Below are positions 9,246-16,730 of a DNA stretch of 38,438 nt, one piece after another. Every line of letters starts with the position of its first letter. Position 1 is the first letter of the stretch. The notes under the pieces were generated by a model. That model made no database searches. It saw only the letters and a list, made by a program, of their open reading frames with translations, and was not told where the DNA came from. Location: the NCBI GenBank assembly GCA_018830445.1, contig JAHJSN010000177.1, forward strand, positions 1 through 38,438, written 5' to 3'. Position numbers and translations under genes: made by a program. The stretch is from Alphaproteobacteria bacterium (lineage in GTDB: Bacteria; Pseudomonadota; Alphaproteobacteria; Rhizobiales; Hyphomicrobiaceae).

Positions 9246-9599
9246 CTAAAACACCAACACCTTGTCGGCCGCGATAGTCTCGGCGGCGAGTTCGTCCATG
9301 GTGGATCGGTGAGCGCCCTGCATGACTTCGGCCTCGATGATGCCGCGCGCATCGAGGCAGGTGCCGCACAGCAGCAGCTGGCCTTTGCCGGCGATCACCC
9401 GCTTCAGCATGCGTTCGACATTGTAGTAGCCGTCGGGTGTCTTCTGGCCGGCTTTGGCGGAAACAACTGCGTCGGCCATCAGGAATACGGTGACCTCGGC
9501 GTCTGCATCGTTCTTGGCGAGCGCATGGGCCATGCGTAACCCATTGTAGACCCGCTCTGTTCCGTAAGGTGGGTCATTCAAGATGATCAGGGTCTTCAT
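9246..9599 (-). CDS. DsrE-like sulfurtransferase/carrier
   Basis: A 117-residue cytosolic protein of the DsrE/DsrF-like (TusD-type) family. MKTLIILNDPPYGTER opens the first strand, and the conserved cysteine region is LLLCGTCLDARG with C78 and C81. In DsrE/TusD proteins the first of these cysteines carries sulfur as a persulfide. The start ATG at 9599 is chosen because the longer open frame to 9821 gives an arginine-rich extension overlapping the neighbouring spacer. The stop codon lies two bases before the cysteine desulfurase ATG, which indicates tight translational coupling. The likely role is to accept sulfane sulfur from the desulfurase or the rhodanese; the partner is inferred from context only. 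Confidence 0.85.
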   Translation of the reverse strand: MKTLIILNDPPYGTERVYNGLRMAHALAKNDADAEVTVFLMADAVVSAKAGQKTPDGYYNVERMLKRVIAGKGQLLLCGTCLDARGIIEAEVMQGAHRSTMDELAAETIAADKVLVF

Positions 9600-9637
9600 G
9601 GCGGACCTCCAGTCGTGCGATCGTCTTTGATCGGTTG

Positions 9638-10063
9638 CTACGGTTTGTGGGCAGCGTCCTTGCGCCAGCCGTCGAGGCCCGTTTGCATAACGAGCACGTT
9701 CTCGCAGCCTGCGACTCTCAATGCGAACGCAGCCTGGGCCGACAGGCTCCCCGTATTGCAGAACAGGATCACTTTCTTGTCTGTCGGTATCTCGTCGATG
9801 CGCGAAAGAACCTCGCGCCACTCGATATGCAGGGCACCGGGAATTGTGCCTTTTGCGAATTGCTCGGCGTCGCGGGTATCGACGAAGACGACGCTTTCGA
9901 AGATGTCCTTTGTGATCTGCTGCGGCACGATGATGCCGGCATCATAGGGTGCGAATTCCATATAGCCCTGCATGGCTTCGACGGCAGCGTCTTGAGCCGT
10001 TACCGGCGAAGTCAGAAGAAGGCCGGCAAAGAGAAGGCTGCCGAACTGAGACATCGATCGCAT
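9638..10063 (-). CDS. Exported single-domain rhodanese
   Basis: A 141-residue protein with a signal peptide (hydrophobic core about 8-22, cleavage probably after VTAQ) and one rhodanese domain. The domain shows VVFVDTRDAEQFAKG, GTIPGALHIEW and the catalytic loop around C102 (ILFCNTGSLSAQAA), ending in GLDGWRKD. Rhodaneses move sulfane sulfur from donors such as thiosulfate or persulfides to thiols or cyanide. The active loop CNTGSLS is intact, so catalytic activity is plausible. Export implies a periplasmic site, unlike the cytosolic desulfurase next to it, so the operon may process sulfur on both sides of the inner membrane. The gap to the downstream DsrE gene is 38 bases. Confidence 0.85.
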   Translation of the reverse strand: MRSMSQFGSLLFAGLLLTSPVTAQDAAVEAMQGYMEFAPYDAGIIVPQQITKDIFESVVFVDTRDAEQFAKGTIPGALHIEWREVLSRIDEIPTDKKVILFCNTGSLSAQAAFALRVAGCENVLVMQTGLDGWRKDAAHKP

Positions 10064-10141
10064 ATGAACTTACTCTCTTAGGGTTTTATTACTCGTTGTT
10101 TTAAGAAGCCTGGGCACTGTCTGGCACGGCTCCTTGGCGTC

Positions 10142-10642
10142 TCAGTTGAGAGGAATGACGGCATAGCCCCGGGCCTGATAGCCGATAAGCGACACCCATG
10201 TGTTGCCGACCACGTGGAAGGCAGGCTTGATTCTGGCGTTCTCGACACCAAGCATGCGTGTGCTTATCGAGCAGACCTCGATCCTGACGCCCGGGCGTTT
10301 TGCCAGATCATCCAGAATATCGTTGATCCTCTCATAGGCATCGTAGGATTCGAGCGGTAGTTCATCCCGGTTCGTCTTGATGGCCTTGACCGGCGCACCA
10401 CGAATTGCCAGCACCATTTGGGGTACTATTTTCTGAGCTACGAGATCGTCGTAGGTTTCCCGCACGACCGTGAGCAGCACAACCAGGGTTTCGGGCTTTG
10501 GCGTCGCTATATCGAAAACGACTTTGCCCATCGTCACACCTTTGAGAGCAGCGGCGTCGTTAGGTCCGTCTGCCGCTTGAAGCGATCCGGCGGAAAGCGC
10601 GAAAAGTACCGCGACCAACATCGACAATCTTCTCACGGACAT
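10142..10642 (-). CDS. Exported DsrE-family protein
   Basis: A 166-residue protein with signal peptide MSVRRLSMLVAVLFALSAG and a DsrE-like fold. It has GKVVFDIATPKPETLVVLL at the first strand, then MVLAIRGAPVKAI and the helix before VRIEVCSISTRMLGV. The single cysteine in RIEVCSIST occupies the usual place of the conserved DsrE cysteine. Periplasmic DsrE proteins of this type are common beside oxidative sulfur genes; their exact chemistry is not settled. The start at 10642 is chosen because GGGAG precedes it closely and a signal peptide follows directly; the longer frame up to 10747 overlaps the upstream gene. It forms a set with the rhodanese and cytosolic DsrE downstream. Confidence 0.8.
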   Translation of the reverse strand: MSVRRLSMLVAVLFALSAGSLQAADGPNDAAALKGVTMGKVVFDIATPKPETLVVLLTVVRETYDDLVAQKIVPQMVLAIRGAPVKAIKTNRDELPLESYDAYERINDILDDLAKRPGVRIEVCSISTRMLGVENARIKPAFHVVGNTWVSLIGYQARGYAVIPLN

Positions 10643-10703
10643 TTCTCCCTTTTCTCTGGAAAAATCGTTTCCGACAAATGTTGCGCGCAGCACTTGTGTC
10701 CGT

Positions 10704-11588
10704 TTACTCGGCGACCTCCCGCCGACCGAGGGCATAAGCGCTGTCACCTTCTCGAAACGGCTGCGTCAGCATGCGATCGAGGCGTTGCTCAGCGGAGTCG
10801 CGAATCTCCTCGACACCGATGGTCATGCGCTCGTGCCCTGCCGCCGGCTGAGCCCGGTAGGTTCCGAACAATCGGTCCCACCAGGGCAGATTGAATCCGA
10901 AGTTGGAGTTGGTCTCGCGCACAACGACCGAGTGATGCACCCGGTGCATGTCGGGCGTCACGACGAACCAGCGCAGAACACGGTCGACACCCGTCGGCAA
11001 ACGCACATTCGAGTGATTGAACATGGCCGTTGCGTTCAGCAGTACCTCGAAGATCAGGACGGCGACGGCGGGCGCGCCGAGTGCTGCGATCACGGTGAGC
11101 TTGATGACCATCGACAGGATGATCTCGATTGGATGAAACCGCGCGCCCGTCGTCAGATCGAACTCGAGGTCGGCGTGGTGCATCCGGTGCAGCCGCCAGA
11201 GAGCGGGGACCGCGTGGAACAGCACGTGCTGCAGGTAGATGACGAAATCGAGGATGATAACCGAGGCGACGACAGCCAGCACGAAGGGGACCAGCCTGGC
11301 GTTGAACAGGCCGAAGCCCTGTGACTCCACCAACATCGCCAGACCGACTGCCGTCGTTGGAAACAGGATGCGCACGACGACTGTGTCGAGGATTACGACG
11401 CCGAGGTTGCTCGGCCAGCGCGTGGCGCGCCCGATTGCCTGCTTGCGGCGCGGGGCAACAACTTCCCACAGCGCCATGACTGTGAACACAGACGCGAACG
11501 CCGTCAGCCGGATGAATGGCTCGTAAGCGAGAAGCACATCTGACATCGCGCGTATCTCCAGATCAACGGTGGGTAGCGATTGTGTCAT
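10704..11588 (-). CDS. Sterol desaturase / fatty acid hydroxylase family protein
   Basis: A 294-residue integral membrane protein of the FA_hydroxylase family, di-iron enzymes that hydroxylate or desaturate lipids. The histidine clusters are complete: H121-x3-H125 (HVLFH), H134/H137/H138 (HRMHH), H152, H192 and H215/H218/H219 (DMHRVHH). Hydrophobic segments near 27-45, 66-88, 100-118 and 155-185 hold the catalytic helices at the membrane. The ATG at 11588 overlaps the TGA of the preceding SHOCT gene as ATGA; a second ATG at 11546 is possible. Members of this family often appear in operons with DsrE and rhodanese-like proteins in Proteobacteria, but I know of no established reaction there. A link between lipid modification and sulfide/persulfide tolerance is an inference. 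Confidence 0.85.
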   Translation of the reverse strand: MTQSLPTVDLEIRAMSDVLLAYEPFIRLTAFASVFTVMALWEVVAPRRKQAIGRATRWPSNLGVVILDTVVVRILFPTTAVGLAMLVESQGFGLFNARLVPFVLAVVASVIILDFVIYLQHVLFHAVPALWRLHRMHHADLEFDLTTGARFHPIEIILSMVIKLTVIAALGAPAVAVLIFEVLLNATAMFNHSNVRLPTGVDRVLRWFVVTPDMHRVHHSVVVRETNSNFGFNLPWWDRLFGTYRAQPAAGHERMTIGVEEIRDSAEQRLDRMLTQPFREGDSAYALGRREVAE

Positions 11589-11917
11589 GACCTGCCGGCT
11601 ATGTCGTCGCGACGACGCAAATACTCCTCCCGATCGATCTCACCACGGGCGTAGCGTTCATCGAGTATATCGTGCGGCGTACGTGGCGGCGGGCTCGTGC
11701 CGGAGGTTCCACCGCCGAGCCAACGCACCACCAGGACAATCACGGCGACCAGTATGGCCAGCCAAGCGAGCATGAACAGCGGCCCCAGGAACATGCCGCC
11801 CCATCCCGACCCCCAGCCCATCCAGTCGTGCATGCGCCAGGGCCCATCCTGCTGAGCCCAGGCCGGCACGGCAAACATCAGGAGAGCTGTTATGACGGCA
11901 AGGGCGATGCGGATCAT
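11585..11917 (-). CDS. Small membrane protein with C-terminal SHOCT domain
   Basis: A 110-residue protein with an N-terminal signal or helix (4-21), a tryptophan/glycine-rich stretch WMGWGSGWGGM, one strong membrane helix (about 44-66) and a C-terminal SHOCT motif, DILDERYARGEIDREEYL. SHOCT domains are short helical pairs thought to mediate oligomerisation. Proteins of this layout commonly accompany copper or sulfur stress operons. It is the first gene of the minus-strand sulfur operon, shares a 114-base spacer with the divergent ArsR-rhodanese regulator, and its stop overlaps the start of the hydroxylase-like gene by 4 bases. Confidence 0.75.
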   Translation of the reverse strand: MIRIALAVITALLMFAVPAWAQQDGPWRMHDWMGWGSGWGGMFLGPLFMLAWLAILVAVIVLVVRWLGGGTSGTSPPPRTPHDILDERYARGEIDREEYLRRRDDIAGRS

Positions 11918-11972
11918 GGCAACCTCGATTGGCTACTTTGTCTCTCGCGCATCTGTGCACTGGCGAGAGCGC

Positions 11973-12011
11973 TTGACATCAACGACACAATATTCAATTA
12001 CTTTATTGATT
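11973..12011. promoter_or_regulatory. Probable promoter and ArsR-type operator between divergent sulfur genes
   Basis: On the plus strand a perfect -35 box TTGACA lies at 11973-11978. An imperfect inverted repeat follows, ATTCAAT (11992-11998) and ATTGATT (12005-12011) with a 6-base spacer, in an A/T-rich stretch covering where the -10 box should be; no strong -10 hexamer stands out. AT-rich dyads overlapping the promoter are typical ArsR-family operators. The site lies about 20 bases before the regulator and 75 bases before the divergent SHOCT gene, so one repressor could control both directions. Function is inferred from position and symmetry. Confidence 0.5.
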
Positions 12012-12031
12012 GTTATATAAAGGAGTGGGAT

Positions 12032-12691
12032 GTGTCAAGCGAGAGTCCCAAACGTCTTTTGTTCCGGCAGTTCGCCGCGGTCGCGAAGGCGGTTGCGCAT
12101 GAGCATCGCCTCGAGCTGCTGGAGGCGCTTGCCCAGGGTGAGCGCAATGTCGAGCTGCTCGCCAACCGCACCGGATTGTCTGTTGCGAACACTTCGCAGC
12201 ATCTCCAGCAGATGCGGCGCGCCGGACTGATTGAATCGCGCCGAGAGGGCAAGTTCACGTTCTACCGTTTGTCAGGTCCCGCCGTGCTCGACCTCCTTGC
12301 ATCGCTCACCCGCATCGGTGAACGGCATATCGGAGAGGTCGATAAAATCGTGAGGACATACTTCCTGAGCCGCGATGAGCTGGAGCCGGTCTCGCGGTCG
12401 GAGCTTCTGGCGCGCATGAAAGACGGCGACGTTCTCGTCATCGACGTGCGGCCCCAGGACGAGTTTGCATCGGGGCATCTGCCGAACGCCATCAACATCC
12501 CGCTCGAAGAACTGGAAGCGCAACTGGCCACTCTCGACCCTGGCAAAGAGATCGTCGCCTACTGCCGCGGAGCTTACTGCGTACTCTCATTCGATATGGT
12601 CGAGCGATTGCGCGCGCGCGGGTTCAAGGCGCGGCGACTTGAAGACGGCTGGCCGGAATGGCAGGCAGCCGGGCTGCCAGTGATGGTGTGA
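12032..12691 (+). CDS. ArsR-family regulator fused to a rhodanese domain
   Basis: A 219-residue protein. Residues 12-110 form an ArsR/SmtB winged helix (EHRLELLEALAQGE, then the recognition helix SVANTSQHLQQMRRAGLI and wing REGKFTFYRLSG). Residues 120-219 form a rhodanese domain with DVLVIDVRPQDEFASGHLP and the active loop C178-RGAY-C183. The ArsR part has no cysteine, so the classical metal sites, and the two cysteines used by the persulfide sensor BigR, are absent there. Any sulfur sensing would have to use the rhodanese C178/C183 pair. The start is GTG 12032, with AAAGGAG at 12019-12025; the frame is open further upstream but without a ribosome site. It is divergent from the sulfur operon 11917-8119, its probable target. 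Confidence 0.88.
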   Translation: MSSESPKRLLFRQFAAVAKAVAHEHRLELLEALAQGERNVELLANRTGLSVANTSQHLQQMRRAGLIESRREGKFTFYRLSGPAVLDLLASLTRIGERHIGEVDKIVRTYFLSRDELEPVSRSELLARMKDGDVLVIDVRPQDEFASGHLPNAINIPLEELEAQLATLDPGKEIVAYCRGAYCVLSFDMVERLRARGFKARRLEDGWPEWQAAGLPVMV

Positions 12692-12778
12692 CGAGTTCGC
12701 CGGGATTGATGGCCCTTAACCGCAACCAAGCAAGCCCACGCAAGTTTCACAGGCCACAGTTCACGATGGCCGGCAACG

Positions 12779-13533
12779 TCAGCCAATATGGACTTTGGCT
12801 GCCGGATAGCGCAGGCGCGAGACCGCTTTGGCTGTGAGGAAAAATCCGAGCGTCAGCGGACCGACGCGCCCAACGAACATCAAGAAGATGATCACGGTCC
12901 GCCCAGTCTCATCCAATTCGCCCGTGGCGCCGCGCGACAGGCCGACGGTTCCAAACGCCGAGGCAACCTCGAACGCCAGATCGAGAAAATGACCGTCATG
13001 TGAAATGCTGACCGTGAACATGCCAAGCATCACAAGCAGCAAGGTTATCACCGTCAATGCCAGCACTTTCATCACCTCCCCGACACCCAGACTCCGGCCG
13101 AACGCATGCAGCGTGTCGCGACTCTTGAAGAAGGCAATCGTAGCCAGCAGCAGCACCACCAAGGTGGTGACCTTTGTGCCGCCCGCCGTTGATGTACTGC
13201 CGCCGCCGACCAGCATGACTGAGATGAACATCAAGGAGGTGCTATCGTGGAAGGTGCCGATGTCGACCGAGTTGAAGCCGGCGGTGCGCGTCGTGACAGC
13301 CTGGAACCAGGACACAATCAGTTTGTCGGAGGTGGAAGCAAACTGGCCTAAAGTTCCGGGGTTGGGCCACTCCAATGCTGCAAACATTGGTACGGAAAAG
13401 GCGATCAGCGCGCCGCTGCCGGCAAGCATCAGCTTGCTGTGGAGCGTGAGCTTTGTCCATTATAGCGCGACAATCTGGGTGAGACCGGGGGAAATGCTCC
13501 CCTGTCGATTGCTGTCGATCGATGGTGCGTCAT
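12779..13533 (-). pseudogene. TrkH/KtrB potassium transporter, internally deleted and frameshifted
   Basis: From about 13462 down to 12779 the minus strand encodes the C-terminal half of a TrkH/KtrB potassium channel subunit, with P-loop-like segments VTTRTAGFNSVDIG and ASAFGTVGLSRG, and GGGSTSTAGGTK. A full protein is about 450-480 residues; only about 220 remain. At 13533 there is an ATG behind a strong AAAGGAGG (13539-13546). It starts a 34-codon frame, MTHHRSTAIDRGAFPPVSP, that ends in a stop, while the TrkH-like frame WTKLTLHSKL begins just after a TAA. The simplest reading is that the original start and first 20 or so residues survive and the middle was deleted with loss of frame. That the N-terminus belongs to trkH is inference. 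No trkA/ktrA partner is in the window. Confidence 0.75.
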
Positions 13534-13559
13534 GATAACCTCCTTTGCAGACCGGCGCG

Positions 13560-16500
13560 TCAGACGCGCGCAGTTTCCGGTGACACTTGTGCGATGCTGG
13601 TTTGCTCTTCACCGCGGGTGCCAGGCAACCGCCAGCCTTTCACCACGGCATAGATCGCCGGGATGACGACGAGCGTCAGCACGGTGGACGACACCATGCC
13701 GCCGATCATCGGCACGGCAATGCGCTGCATGACCTCGGAGCCCGTACCGTGGCTCCACAAGATCGGCACGAGGCCCGCCATGATGGCGATCACAGTCATC
13801 ATCTTCGGGCGCACGCGCTCGACGGCACCTTCCATGATGGCTGCCGTGAGGTCGGTGCGATTGACGGCGCGGCCTTCGGTGACCGCTTGTAGCTTCTGAT
13901 CTTCCCAGGCGTGGTCCAGATAGATCAGCATGATGACGCCCGTTTCGGCGGCCACGCCTGCGAGCGCGATGAAGCCCACGGCGACGGCCACCGACAGGTT
14001 GAAGCCCATCCACCACATCAACCACAGCCCGCCGACCAGCGCGAAGGGAAGCGACAGCATGACGATCAGCGTTTCCGTCATGCGGCGGAAGTTGAGGTAG
14101 AGCAGCAGCAGGATGATCAGCAGCGTCAGCGGCACAACGACGGCGAGTCGCTTTTTGGCCCGCTCGTAGAACTCGAACTGCCCACTCCAGATGGCGTAGT
14201 AGCCTGGCGGGAACTTGACCGAGGCGGCAACGGCCGTCTTGGCGTCGGCGACATAGCTGCCAAGGTCGCGCTCGCGGGCGTCGACGAAGATGTAGGCGGC
14301 GAGCTGTGCGTTCTCAGTGCGGATGGAGCCTGGTCCGCGCACCAGCGAGACTTTCGCGACCTGTCCGAGCGGGATCGAAGCGCCGTTGGGCAGGGGCACC
14401 AGAACCTCTCGTGCGATCGCCTGCGGATTGGAACGAACATCGCGCGGGTAGCGCACCGACACGCCATACCGCTCGCGCCCTTCGACGGTCGTCGTCACGG
14501 TTTCGGCACCAAGCGCCGATGACACCACCTCCTGCACGTCACCCATCATCAAACCATAGCGGGCAAGTTCCTTTCGGTCGGGCTCGATGTCGAGGTAGTA
14601 GCCGCCGATGATGCGCTCAGCAAACGCACTCGATGTACCAGGTACCGTCTTGATGGCTATCTCGATCTCGCGCGCCAGCTTCTCGATGACGCTGAGATCC
14701 TGGCCGATGACCTTGACGCCGACAGGTGTGCGGATGCCGGTCGCCAGCATGTCGATGCGCGCCTTGATCGGCATGGTCCAGGCGTTTGACACACCTGGAA
14801 ACTGAAGTGCCTTGTCCATCTCCTGAATCAAGCTGTCGATGGTGACACCAGGACGCCAGTCCGTGGGCGGCTTCAGGTTGATGATCGTCTCGAACATTTC
14901 GGTTGGCGCGGGGTCGGTTGCTGTCGCGGCACGACCTGCCTTGCCGAACACGCTCTCGACCTCGGGGAAGGTCTTGATAATTCGATTCTGGATTTGTAGC
15001 AGCTCGGCCGACTTGGTGATGGAGAGACCCGGCAGTGTGGTCGGCATGTACATAATCGTGCCCTCGTTGAGGCTCGGCATGAATTCTGACCCGAGCTTTG
15101 TCGCAGGCCAGATGCTGCCGGCAAGCACGAGCAGTGCAACAGCGATTGTCAGTCCTTTCGCCTTCAAAACGCCGCGGATGATCGGCCGATAGAGCCAGAT
15201 CAGCACCCGATTGATCGGGTTCTTGTGCTCCGGGATGATGCGTCCACGCACGAACATCACCATCAGCGCCGGCACGACAGTGATGGAAAGGATCGCGGCA
15301 GCCGCCATGGCGAATGTCTTGGTCCAAGCGAGTGGCTTGAACATTAAGCCTTCCTGCGCCTCCAGGGCAAAGATAGGCAGGAACGATACGGTGATGATGA
15401 GGAGGGAGAAGAACAGCGACGGACCAACCTCGCTCGCCGCCTCGATCAGTACCTCGGCACGCGGTTTGTCCGGGGCTGCGCGTTCCAGATGCTTGTGCGC
15501 GTTTTCGATCATGACGATGGCCGCATCAATCATGGCGCCAATTGCAATCGCGATGCCGCCGAGACTCATGATATTCGACGAGATACCAAGCGCCCACATA
15601 CAGATGTAGGCGATGAGGATACCGAGCGGCAGCGTGATGATGGCGACCAGCGCACTACGCGCATGCAGCAGGAACACGAAGCACACCAGTGCGACGATGG
15701 CGCTTTCCTCGATCAGCGTGACTTTCAGAGTGGTGATGGCGCGGTCGATCAGGTCGGAGCGATCGTAGACGGGCACGATCTCGGTGCCTTCTGGCAGACT
15801 GCCTTTGATCTCGGACAGGCGCTCCTTGATGCTTGCGATCACGGAGAGGGCATTTTGCCCATAGCGCTGGATGGCGATACCGGAGACGACCTCGCCTTCG
15901 CCGTTGAGTTCGGTCACGCCGCGCCGCTCGTCGGGCGCAAGCTCGACGCGGGCGACGTCCTTGATCAGGACCGGCGTGCCGCCCTGCGCCTTGAGCACGA
16001 TGTTCTCGATATCGGCGATGCTCTTGAGATAACCGCGCCCGCGCACCATGAACTCGGTCTCAGCAAGTTCTACCACGCGGCCGCCCACGTCCATGTTGGA
16101 CTCGCGGATGGCGCTACCTACCTTGGACAAAGGGATATCGAATGCGCGCAGCCGGCGCGGATCAACGACAACGGCATACTGGCGCACGAAGCCGCCGACG
16201 CTGGCAACCTCGGCGACCCCTTGCGCCTTGGCGACAGCGAAACGCACCTGCCAGTCCTGTGTGGTGCGCAGTTCGGCGAGGTTCCGCTTTTCCGCCATCA
16301 CGGCATACTGGTAAACCCAGCCGACGCCGGTTGCGTCAGGCCCGAGCGTCGGCACCACCCCTTGGGGCAAGGTTTGCGTGACGCTCGATAGAAATTCAAG
16401 AACCCGGCTGCGCGCCCAATAGATGTCGGTGCCTTCTTCGAAGATGACGTAGACGAACGAGACACCGAAGAACGAGAACCCGCGTACCACCTTAGAGCGC

Positions 16501-16730
16501 GGCACCGACAGCATCGCTGTCGAGACCGGGAAGGTGACCTGATCCTCAATCACCTGCGGCGCCTGGCCGGGGAACTCCGTGAAGACGATAACTTGGGTGT
16601 CCGAGAGGTCGGGGATCGCGTCGAGCGGCACCTTGGTCAGGGCGTAGAGACCGGCCCCTGTCACAAAAACGATCGCGATCAGAACCAGCGTCAGGTTGGT
16701 GGCAGACCAGCGGATGATGCGCGCGATCAT
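13560..16730 (-). CDS. cusA: CusA-type Cu(I)/Ag(I) efflux RND pump
   Basis: A 1056-residue inner-membrane RND transporter, full length, the proton-driven pump of a tripartite heavy-metal exporter. The fourth-helix signature GAMIDAAIVMIEN at 398-410 is the HME4 (monovalent Cu/Ag) type, not the CzcA type. The three metal-binding methionines of E. coli CusA (M573, M623, M672) have counterparts M562, M612 and M661 with the same spacing (50 and 49) and matching contexts (YMPTTLPG, EMFETI, RIDMLATGI). The ATG overlaps the stop of the adaptor gene by 4 bases (ATGA). Two six-helix bundles flank two periplasmic loops, as normal. A CusC outer-membrane channel gene is not present nearby. Distinguishing Cu from Ag is not possible from sequence. 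Confidence 0.93.
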   Translation of the reverse strand: MIARIIRWSATNLTLVLIAIVFVTGAGLYALTKVPLDAIPDLSDTQVIVFTEFPGQAPQVIEDQVTFPVSTAMLSVPRSKVVRGFSFFGVSFVYVIFEEGTDIYWARSRVLEFLSSVTQTLPQGVVPTLGPDATGVGWVYQYAVMAEKRNLAELRTTQDWQVRFAVAKAQGVAEVASVGGFVRQYAVVVDPRRLRAFDIPLSKVGSAIRESNMDVGGRVVELAETEFMVRGRGYLKSIADIENIVLKAQGGTPVLIKDVARVELAPDERRGVTELNGEGEVVSGIAIQRYGQNALSVIASIKERLSEIKGSLPEGTEIVPVYDRSDLIDRAITTLKVTLIEESAIVALVCFVFLLHARSALVAIITLPLGILIAYICMWALGISSNIMSLGGIAIAIGAMIDAAIVMIENAHKHLERAAPDKPRAEVLIEAASEVGPSLFFSLLIITVSFLPIFALEAQEGLMFKPLAWTKTFAMAAAAILSITVVPALMVMFVRGRIIPEHKNPINRVLIWLYRPIIRGVLKAKGLTIAVALLVLAGSIWPATKLGSEFMPSLNEGTIMYMPTTLPGLSITKSAELLQIQNRIIKTFPEVESVFGKAGRAATATDPAPTEMFETIINLKPPTDWRPGVTIDSLIQEMDKALQFPGVSNAWTMPIKARIDMLATGIRTPVGVKVIGQDLSVIEKLAREIEIAIKTVPGTSSAFAERIIGGYYLDIEPDRKELARYGLMMGDVQEVVSSALGAETVTTTVEGRERYGVSVRYPRDVRSNPQAIAREVLVPLPNGASIPLGQVAKVSLVRGPGSIRTENAQLAAYIFVDARERDLGSYVADAKTAVAASVKFPPGYYAIWSGQFEFYERAKKRLAVVVPLTLLIILLLLYLNFRRMTETLIVMLSLPFALVGGLWLMWWMGFNLSVAVAVGFIALAGVAAETGVIMLIYLDHAWEDQKLQAVTEGRAVNRTDLTAAIMEGAVERVRPKMMTVIAIMAGLVPILWSHGTGSEVMQRIAVPMIGGMVSSTVLTLVVIPAIYAVVKGWRLPGTRGEEQTSIAQVSPETARV

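Noticed and set aside
15489-16391. 300-codon plus-strand frame opposite cusA
   Set aside because: Antisense shadow within a full-length RND pump; Asp/His-rich composition comes from the reverse reading.
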